Positions 58,551-64,000 of a stretch of DNA of 64,000 nt are shown here, one piece after another. The translations under genes were made by a program, and so were the position numbers. Source of the stretch: Pseudomonas paraeruginosa PA7 (GTDB taxonomy: Bacteria > Pseudomonadota > Gammaproteobacteria > Pseudomonadales > Pseudomonadaceae); assembly GCF_000017205.1 (NCBI RefSeq), contig NC_009656.1, positions 4,778,001 to 4,842,000 of the forward strand, read 5' to 3'. Every line of letters starts with the position of its first letter. Within the stretch, counting starts at the first letter, position 1. The notes under the pieces are model-generated. The model was not told the origin of the DNA, searched no databases, and was given only the letters and a program-made list of their open reading frames with translations.

Positions 58551-59318
58551 TCAGGCCGGGTATTTCTCGTTCAGAGCGTAGAGGATCGCCGCCGTCTCCA
58601 CATCCAGCGCGCCGTCGTGGTTCTCCGGGCGGAAATGCATCTGGAAGGCACGCAGCAGGCTGGCGAAGTAGGCGTCGTCGATCGTCGCCGGCAGCGCATA
58701 GCCGTAGCGACGGAATGCCTCCAGCAGCTCGGCGCGCGGCGGCAGGCCGTCGCGCTCGAAGCCTTCGCGATAGCGATCGCGGCTAGCGTCGTCGTACCAG
58801 GCGCCGATGCCGGCCGCGTAGAGTTCCTTCCAGGGCAGCTTAGGACCCGGGTCGGACTTGCGCCCGACGGCGATGTCGGAGTGGCCGACCACATTCTTCG
58901 GCGTCATGTCCGGATAGCGTTGCAGGATGTTCTTCGCCAGTTGCTTGAGAGCGCCGATCTGCGAGCGCTCGTAGTCGGGGAAGGTGAACACGCCGTCGTC
59001 GTCGCGGGCGAGGTTGACGATCTCGATGCCGATCGAGGTGTCGTTGAGGTTGTCGCGCCCGGCCCAGCCGCTGATGCCGGCGTGCCAGGCGCGGTCCTCC
59101 TCGGCGACCAGGTTGAAGATGCGCTGGCCCTTGAAGCCGGCAGCCTTGTAGCTGGGGTCATGCGGCGCCGGGATCAGGTAGTGGGCGCTGGCGGCGCCGG
59201 TGGTCAGGGCCTCGACCGAGGCGGCGAAGTCGAGCGCGGTGTAGTGCAGCACCAGGAAGCGCACACGTTTGCCGTAGGGAGTGGTGGTGCGATAGCTGTT
59301 GTAGTCGATGGTCAGCAT
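58551..59318 (-). CDS. ampDh3: AmpDh3: N-acetylmuramyl-L-alanine amidase
   Basis: Zinc amidase that cuts peptide stems from cell-wall muropeptides; AmpDh3 is periplasmic, affects beta-lactamase induction, and has been reported as a type VI effector of this species. The 255-residue product has the amidase_2 domain: LVLHYTALDFAASVEALTTG (about residues 22-41, first zinc His), RAWHAGISGWAGRDNLNDTS, and VVGHSDIAVGRKSDPGPKLPW (about 142-162, second His and Asp). A C-terminal helical peptidoglycan-binding region follows. No signal peptide is visible. The start at MLTIDYNSY has AAAGGTGAAA upstream. Confidence 0.94.
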   Translation of the reverse strand: MLTIDYNSYRTTTPYGKRVRFLVLHYTALDFAASVEALTTGAASAHYLIPAPHDPSYKAAGFKGQRIFNLVAEEDRAWHAGISGWAGRDNLNDTSIGIEIVNLARDDDGVFTFPDYERSQIGALKQLAKNILQRYPDMTPKNVVGHSDIAVGRKSDPGPKLPWKELYAAGIGAWYDDASRDRYREGFERDGLPPRAELLEAFRRYGYALPATIDDAYFASLLRAFQMHFRPENHDGALDVETAAILYALNEKYPA

Positions 59319-59795
59319 GGTTTTCACCTTTTTGCGGATGATGGAAAGCCCCCGGCCACAGGCTCGCCTGTAGCCAGGGACGTCGCTGCAGCGATGAGGT
59401 TCAGGGGCCGGCCGGGGAAACGCGGGCCCCGGGTAGACCGGAAGGAAGAAGACCGGGCATAAAAAAGCCCGGCACGCGGCCGGGCAAAAGGGATACACCA
59501 AAGGCAAGCCCAGCGAACTGGGGGTACGGGGGCTCACCGAGGCGACTGAACGATGGCGTTATGACAGCAGTCGGCACAACCGAACTTTAAGTTGGCCGGA
59601 TGCCGTGCGGGTGCACGCCAGAGCCTTCCGCGCCGGTCGCCGCCACGCCGCGTCCGGTAACACGGCGGGCGGAAACGACGAAGCCCGGCGCTGGGGCCGG
59701 GCTTCGAAGGCGACCACGGGAAACGTGATCATGGGAAAAAGCTACCGCGGGCGTCCCGCCGCTGGCAAGGCCGTTCGTCCGCTGGACGCTCTACT
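59319..59795. other. Gene-free region upstream of ampDh3 with several dyads
   Basis: No supported gene lies in these 480 bases. They contain a minus-strand terminator (59467-59485), an AACTTTAAGTT palindrome at 59583-59593, and a perfect 11-bp stem with a 6-base loop at 59679-59706 (CGAAGCCCGGC with its complement). The arrangement suggests at least one short untranslated RNA on the minus strand ahead of ampDh3. Confidence 0.5.
59467..59485 (-). terminator. Terminator upstream of ampDh3
   Basis: GCCCGGC and GCCGGGC form a 7-bp stem with a 5-base loop; on the minus strand six T follow. It lies 150 bases upstream of the ampDh3 start, so it either ends a short upstream RNA or attenuates ampDh3 transcription. 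Confidence 0.8.
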
Positions 59796-59830
59796 TTGCA
59801 CTTCTTCACAAAGACCACAAATACCCATAC

Positions 59831-59936
59831 AGACCCTGGACGAAGCGACTACTACTCTACACACGCCAGGTGCGATTGCTCCTCTATTCCCTGGCATTTC
59901 CCGCCACTGCCCCCCGCACAGTGGCTTTTTTTTTGC
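59831..59936 (+). ncRNA. Probable small regulatory RNA
   Basis: A promoter (TTGCAC at 59796, 17-base spacer, AAATAC at 59819-59824) is followed about 105 bases later by a textbook terminator: GCCACTG, 9-base loop, CAGTGGC, then nine T (59905-59936). There is no reading frame with a ribosome site between them. The RNA would be antisense to the last 85 bases of the DoxX-like gene. A small RNA named PA0805.1 has been described in this neighbourhood of PAO1; I cannot tell whether this is it. The 5' end is approximate. Confidence 0.6.
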
Positions 59937-60322
59937 CCGCTCGCCGGGCCTTCCGGCGCCAGCACCAGCGCCAGGATGCAGCCAAGCAGGAACACCTGCA
60001 GCAACAGCCGCGCGCCCAGCGCCTGGGGCGGGAAAGCCGGGAACGACTCCGGGTGCTGCCACATGTGGAGGTTCGCCGGGGTCACGCAGAGGGTCAGGAG
60101 GAACAACCCGCAGGCCGCCATGCGCCGCCAGCCCGGCAGCAACAGGACGAAGGCGCCGAGCAGTTCGAACACCCCGCTGGCATACACCGCCGCCAGCGGC
60201 CAGGGAATATAGGGCGGGACGATGCCGACGAAGAAATCGGTGAAGACGAAGTGGCCGAGCCCGCCCAGCAGGAACCAGGCGAAGACGAAGGCCAGCAGCA
60301 GCGTACGGACGGTCGACGGCAT
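59852..60322 (-). CDS. DoxX-like membrane protein
   Basis: The 156-residue protein has four hydrophobic helices (about residues 6-24, 42-66, 70-88, 105-128) with the family pattern ASGVFELLGAFVLLLPGWRR (about 50-69). DoxX-like proteins are linked to quinone or thiosulfate redox and to membrane homeostasis; this one is unassigned. Its C-terminal 30 residues (SGQKKSHCAGGSGGKCQGIE) look non-conserved and are read through the opposite strand of the probable small RNA and its terminator, so the natural end may have been extended. PA0806 by order. Confidence 0.75.
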   Translation of the reverse strand: MPSTVRTLLLAFVFAWFLLGGLGHFVFTDFFVGIVPPYIPWPLAAVYASGVFELLGAFVLLLPGWRRMAACGLFLLTLCVTPANLHMWQHPESFPAFPPQALGARLLLQVFLLGCILALVLAPEGPASGQKKSHCAGGSGGKCQGIEEQSHLACVE

Positions 60323-60884
60323 GGATGAACCTCGGCGCGAGGATGGCCGGCACCGGCATCCTGCCACGCGCCAGCGGCGGCGCGCCCATAACCTTTGCCC
60401 GGTTGGCGGCCGCCCTGAAACAAATGCTCAAACATTCCCGACCCCGGGACGACATCTGCTCAAAAAATATCCTGGCCTTTCCCGGCCGAAAGACATACAA
60501 TCCGAAACTGCGTACCAAACTGAAAGTCAATCAGGCTTTACCCCACGACCGGGCCCACAGATGAAAAGGGCTCTACCATCAGGGTTACAGCCTTCCGATG
60601 GTTCTTCGGTCGCCACTCTTCTGAAGCAATCCCCTGCCACGCAGGGCCGATGGGAAGACCGGCGTCCCGCAATACCACCCGCAGATTGATCAGGATCCTG
60701 GCCAGGAAACTTTTCCGTCAGTCCATCCTCTGATTAGTACCTGAACTGCCAGCTTGCTCTTTTCGAAAAAAGCCGGCATAACCAGTACGTTCCCCCGACA
60801 CAAAGCTTTCTTGGCACTGTCACGGAGCGGGAACATTTGCAATATACGCTGACCTACAAGCGTGAAAGTAAAGGAAATAAGAAC
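60323..60884. other. Gene-free region between the DoxX-like and DUF3509 genes
   Basis: No frame here has both coding character and a plausible start. AT content rises toward 60460-60560 and 60720-60880. The promoters of the two divergent genes must lie here; CTGTCA with an 18-base spacer to AATATA (60817-60846) is a possible one for the DUF3509 gene. A described small RNA of PAO1 (PA0805.1) may map here, but I see no clear terminator to define it. Confidence 0.4.
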
Positions 60885-61112
60885 ATGTCCATTCAACATC
60901 GTACTCAGGATGCAATTCGCACCCTAACCGCCGCATTTGCGCCGTTCGACTGCCTGATCCAGGCAACTCGTAAAGGAAACTTCAGTTTCACCATCGTTGA
61001 CCAGCATGGCGTGGCCTGTCACAGCGAGCGCCTGTATCCGGAGCAATACGACGACTCCGGCAAAATGGAAGAAGTGATCAATCGAGTTCGCAAGAAGACA
61101 CTGGCTGCCTGA
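60885..61112 (+). CDS. DUF3509-domain small protein
   Basis: A 75-residue protein. The central pattern (AFAPFDCLIQATRKGNFSFT, about residues 14-33, then VACHSERLYPEQY and the basic helix EEVINRVRKKTLA) fits DUF3509, a family mostly confined to Pseudomonas and of unknown function. AAGGAA stands 9 bases upstream of the ATG. Codon use is less GC-biased than in neighbours. Single gene with its own terminator 35 bases downstream. Confidence 0.75.
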   Translation: MSIQHRTQDAIRTLTAAFAPFDCLIQATRKGNFSFTIVDQHGVACHSERLYPEQYDDSGKMEEVINRVRKKTLAA

Positions 61113-61146
61113 ATCATGCAAGCATCAGCGCGAATGCAAGAGAAAA

Positions 61147-61171
61147 GCCCCGTCCCCGACGGGGCTTTTTT
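61147..61171 (+). terminator. Terminator of the DUF3509 gene
   Basis: GCCCCGTC, CCC loop, GACGGGGC, then six T. Beyond it a 60-base very AT-rich stretch (61200-61257) precedes the convergent aldo/keto reductase gene. Confidence 0.95.
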
Positions 61172-61320
61172 GTAGGTGGCGAAGAAAGCAGACTATTCCC
61201 AAGAAAAATCCTACATAAGAAATAAATATTTACTTATTCCTTTTTAAATAATTCCCGGACAACTTCGTCATGTTCAAACGGCCCGCGGGAAAACCGCCGG
61301 CCGCCTGCTCTCTCTTCCCC

Positions 61321-62142
61321 TCAGACGATCGCCAGGTGCCGCTTGCGGGACGGTGGCGGGAAGGCCCGGTCGAGCGCCCGCAGGTCCTCGGCGGACAACT
61401 CCAGGCCGGCCACCGCGGCGTTCTGCCGGATGTGCGCGGAGGTCACCGCCTTCGGAATCGCGATCACCCCCTGCTCCAGCAGCCAGGCCAGCGCCACCTG
61501 GGCGCTGCTGGCCTCATGCCGCGCGGCGATCTCGCCGAGCGCCGGATGCTGCAGCAACTTGCCGCCCTGCCCCACCGGACAGTAGGCCATCACCGGCATG
61601 CCGCGCTCCCGGCACCAGGGCAGCAGGTCGTACTCGATGCCGCGCTCCTCCAGGTTGTACATCACCTGGTTGGCGGCGCAGTCGCTGCCCTCCAGTTCGT
61701 GCAGGTCGCCCAGGTCGAAGTTGGACACGCCCCAGCGCTGGATCTTGCCTTCCTCGCGCAAGCGCTCGAAGGCCTCGACGGTTTCCTCCAGCGGATACTG
61801 GCCCTGCCAGTGCAGCAGGTAGAGGTCGATGCTGTCGCAGCCGAGCCGTCGCAGGCTGCGCTCGCAGGCCGCCGGTAGGCCCTTGCGGCTGGCGTTGTGC
61901 GGGTAGACCTTGCTGACCAGGAAGACCTCCTCGCGACGCCCGGCGATGGCCGCGCCGACCACCTCCTCGGCACCGCCCTCGGCGTACATCTCGGCGGTAT
62001 CGATCAGCGTCATTCCCAGCTCGATGCCTTCGCGCAGCGCCGCGACCTCGCGCTTGCGTTCGCTGGGATATTCGCCAAGGTGCCAGGTGCCCTGGCCGAT
62101 GGCGGCGACCTCGCGGCCGCCGATCAGCGTCAGCGTTTTCAT
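61321..62142 (-). CDS. Aldo/keto reductase
   Basis: NADPH-dependent TIM-barrel reductase of 273 residues. The catalytic tetrad is visible: Asp and Tyr in LIDTAEMYAEGGAEEVVG (about residues 44-61), Lys in FLVSKVYPHNASRKG and His in DLYLLHWQGQYPLEET (about 107-122). NADP-binding end: GVIAIPKAVTSAHIRQNAAV. Related to the YeaE-type bacterial reductases that detoxify methylglyoxal and similar aldehydes. The start at MKTLTLIGGREV has GGAGA upstream. PA0804. Confidence 0.9.
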   Translation of the reverse strand: MKTLTLIGGREVAAIGQGTWHLGEYPSERKREVAALREGIELGMTLIDTAEMYAEGGAEEVVGAAIAGRREEVFLVSKVYPHNASRKGLPAACERSLRRLGCDSIDLYLLHWQGQYPLEETVEAFERLREEGKIQRWGVSNFDLGDLHELEGSDCAANQVMYNLEERGIEYDLLPWCRERGMPVMAYCPVGQGGKLLQHPALGEIAARHEASSAQVALAWLLEQGVIAIPKAVTSAHIRQNAAVAGLELSAEDLRALDRAFPPPSRKRHLAIV

Positions 62143-62173
62143 GCAGCGTCTCCTGTGGTGAATGGACGGGGCC

Positions 62174-62614
62174 TCATGCCCAGGGATCATAGCTGCCGAA
62201 GCTCCAGACGTGGCCCTCCGGGTCGCGGCAGGTGAAGCCACGGCCGCCGTAGTCCTCGTCCGCGATGTCGATGACGATCTCGGCGCCGGCGGCCTGGGCG
62301 GCGCGGAACAGCGCGTCGGGATCGGCCACCACCAGGTAGAGGCTCTGGGTATTGCCGCCGGCTTCGTCGACGTGGCGCATCAAGCGGCCATAGGCGTTGT
62401 CGCGCACGCTGGAGCCGAGCATGAGCATGCCGTTGGCGCCGCTCGGGCTGGCATAGGTCAGCTCGGCATGGAGTATCCGTCCATCCTCGCAGGGGACCAC
62501 CCGCTTGCGCTGGAAGCCGAAGGTCCGGCACAGCCAGTCGATGGCGGCCGGGGCGTCGCGGTAGCGCAGGCAGGGAATGACGCTGGCGACGGTGTTGCTG
62601 GCAGGCGTGTGCAT
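62174..62614 (-). CDS. VOC-family protein (glyoxalase/bleomycin-resistance fold)
   Basis: The 146-residue protein shows two VOC half-modules: IPCLRYRDAPAAIDWLCRTF (about residues 13-32) and VDIADEDYGGRGFTCRDPEG followed by HVWSFGSYDPW, the PhnB/YycE-like pattern with HVWSFG. Ligands for a metal are incomplete, so it may bind rather than convert a substrate. It lies 31 bases upstream of the aldo/keto reductase gene on the same strand, a plausible operon for aldehyde handling. PA0803. Confidence 0.83.
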   Translation of the reverse strand: MHTPASNTVASVIPCLRYRDAPAAIDWLCRTFGFQRKRVVPCEDGRILHAELTYASPSGANGMLMLGSSVRDNAYGRLMRHVDEAGGNTQSLYLVVADPDALFRAAQAAGAEIVIDIADEDYGGRGFTCRDPEGHVWSFGSYDPWA

Positions 62615-62699
62615 GGCGCATACCTCCGGGGGAAAGCACGACCACCAGCATAGACGCTGGACCGGACCGCCCCCGAGGCACGGGTGGGCGGCGCGCCCT

Positions 62700-63023
62700 T
62701 CAGCGCAGCAGCGCCAGCACCCCGCCGAGCAACGGCACTCCGGCGGCGCAAGGCAACGCCCAGCGTGGCCGCCAGGCGAGCAGCAGGACCAGCGTGCCGG
62801 TCGCCAGCATCGACAGGCAGGCCCAGAAGACGATGCCGATCTCCACGCCCTGGCGATGGATCGAGAAAGCCAGCGCCAGGCCCAGGTCGAGCGCCGCCAC
62901 GCCGCGTAGCAGAAGCACCCGGGAAGCCGGCGGCTCGTGGCCGAGGAGGTTCCTGTGGTGGCGGTTCATGGCCAGGCAGAGAGCGGTGAAGGCCAGCAGG
63001 TTGAGGCCGAAGACCAGCAGCAT
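62700..63023 (-). CDS. DUF3325-domain membrane protein
   Basis: A 107-residue protein with three to four hydrophobic helices (about residues 2-20, 36-54, 60-80, 85-105) and the family pattern CLAMNRHHRNLLGHEPP (about 17-33). DUF3325 genes commonly follow PepSY-domain genes in iron-uptake clusters. Here its ATG overlaps the stop of the PepSY gene (ATGA), so the pair is coupled. Function unknown. Confidence 0.82.
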   Translation of the reverse strand: MLLVFGLNLLAFTALCLAMNRHHRNLLGHEPPASRVLLLRGVAALDLGLALAFSIHRQGVEIGIVFWACLSMLATGTLVLLLAWRPRWALPCAAGVPLLGGVLALLR

Positions 63024-64000
63024 CAGGCCACCTCCCGGGCGTCCAGGCGGCGCCGCGCGGGCTTCGCCGCCAGCTGCGGACGTCGCCAGCCGAGCCAGGC
63101 GCAGAGCAGGCCGATCCCGAGCAGGCTGAGGTCGACCCCGGCAAGCACCCAGTCGCCGCGCTGCAGGCTGGCCAGCAGGTTGCCTTCCGGGCTGCGCAGC
63201 AGGCCGAGCAACGGCAGGCCCAGCGCCAGCACGGCGGCGAGGCGCAGTTGCGTGCGACCGAGCGTCCCGCTGTTGCGGCGGACGATGGCCCACAGCGCGA
63301 CCAGGAGCCAACTGGCGCAGAACACGCGAACTTCCCAGGCGTCGCGGCCGGCCAGTTGCGTCGGCAGCAGGCGGTTGCCCCACAGCAGCGCCAGGCTGGC
63401 CAGCGGCAGGCCGCCGCAGACCGCCAGGTTCAGCGCGCGCACCAGGCCGATGCCGCGGCCGCCGCGCGCCTCGCGCTTGGCCAGCCAGACCTGCAGCCCA
63501 CCGAAGATCATCATCGCCCCGGAAAGCCCGAGCAGCAGGTACATCCAGCGCACCAGTTGGCCACCCCACTGGATCATGTGCAGGCCGGTCAGCCAGCCGT
63601 AGGTGGCGTAGCCGGGCGCGTAGGACGGCTGGGCGTGCAGCAGTTCGCCGCTGGAGGCGTCGAAGCTGACCGTGCGCTGGTCGTCGAGGATGCGCGAGGC
63701 ATCGCGGCGGCGGATATCCACGGTGGCCGCCGCGTCGTAGGGATGGTGCACGCTGATCCAGCCCGGCGCGCCGCCGTCGCCCCAGACCTTGCCGGCCTCG
63801 ACGATCAGGCCGTCGATGGACGCCGGCGGCCCCGCCGGGCGGCCGACTTCCTCGCGTTCGTAGGAGCCCTGTACTTCCTGGAAGAACCGTTCGCCGTCGT
63901 TCTGGTAGACCACCTGCAGGCCCGCCTGCATGTAGTAGACGATGAAGATCACCAGGCCGGTATAGGCGATCATCAGGTGGAACGGTAGGCCGACCACCCC
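63023..64000 (-). CDS. PepSY-associated membrane protein (5' end outside window)
   Basis: The 325 visible residues have helices near the visible N-terminus (VGLPFHLMIAYTGLVIFIVY), in the middle (LVRWMYLLLGLSGAMMIFGG, about 150-170) and several after residue 190. Between them is a periplasmic PepSY-type region (SIDGLIVEAGKVWG, DQRTVSFDASSGELL). LTGLHMIQWGGQLVRW holds the conserved His of PepSY_TM proteins. Such proteins act in siderophore iron release (FoxB/PiuB-like). The start lies beyond the right edge. It overlaps the DUF3325 gene. Confidence 0.85.
   Translation of the reverse strand, partial: GVVGLPFHLMIAYTGLVIFIVYYMQAGLQVVYQNDGERFFQEVQGSYEREEVGRPAGPPASIDGLIVEAGKVWGDGGAPGWISVHHPYDAAATVDIRRRDASRILDDQRTVSFDASSGELLHAQPSYAPGYATYGWLTGLHMIQWGGQLVRWMYLLLGLSGAMMIFGGLQVWLAKREARGGRGIGLVRALNLAVCGGLPLASLALLWGNRLLPTQLAGRDAWEVRVFCASWLLVALWAIVRRNSGTLGRTQLRLAAVLALGLPLLGLLRSPEGNLLASLQRGDWVLAGVDLSLLGIGLLCAWLGWRRPQLAAKPARRRLDAREVA

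Noticed and set aside
60720..60800. T-run and A-run around TTTTCGAAAAAAG as a terminator
   Set aside because: The pairing is a short AT palindrome without a GC-rich stem before the T-run in either direction.

Overview
The window is about 65% GC, with strong G/C preference at third codon positions. It is recognisably Pseudomonas aeruginosa: hpd, rbdA, cbpD, ahpB-trxB2, cerN-plcH-plcR, ackA-pta, oruR, ssrA and ampDh3 appear in the order of the PA0866 to about PA0801 stretch of strain PAO1. PAO1 locus names are from memory, not from a search.

Layout. 1-3.9 kb: aromatic amino acid permease (cut by the left edge), 4-hydroxyphenylpyruvate dioxygenase and a probable PhhR site. 3.9-13.1 kb: an XapX protein, a quinone-reductase-like dehydrogenase, a haem-oxygenase-fold protein, the c-di-GMP enzyme RbdA, then a minus-strand run of ABC exporter, DsbA-like protein, TrhO, BolA and a DUF2059 protein. 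13.3-19.5 kb: DUF2804 protein, fumarase C, flavodoxin-fold reductase, the chitin-active secreted protein CbpD, a PLP-dependent dehydratase and a MAPEG protein. 19.6-23.5 kb: peroxide-response pair trxB2 and ahpB with an OxyR-like site, facing a CHASE4-PAS-GGDEF cyclase. 23.6-29.9 kb: cysZ, then the host-sphingolipid attack cluster cerN, plcH, plcR. 30-46.6 kb: housekeeping and accessory genes including slyD, ackA-pta, an OmpA-like lipoprotein, oruR and two TetR-linked enzyme genes.

46.6-49.7 kb is the accessory spot. The tmRNA gene ssrA is followed by four copies of a decamer, the first 34 codons of a P4-type integrase cut by a complete IS3-family element, an AT-rich segment, and two small cargo-like genes (TM2 protein, zinc ribbon). 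No target duplication flanks the IS and no integrase sequence follows it, so the IS probably caused a deletion that removed most of an ssrA-inserted island.

49.7-57.5 kb holds a LysR-controlled catabolic cluster (RidA, class V PLP enzyme, BKACE enzyme, MFS transporter, HAD dehalogenase) whose substrate I cannot name. An mntH-type NRAMP gene follows but is reduced to 104 codons. The last part carries a SRPBCC protein, ampDh3, a probable small RNA antisense to the 3' end of a DoxX-like gene, a DUF3509 gene, an aldo/keto reductase, a VOC protein, and the start of a DUF3325/PepSY membrane pair cut by the right edge.

The least explained parts are the ssrA scar, the catabolic cluster, the deleted mntH gene and the small-RNA region around 59.3-59.95 kb.
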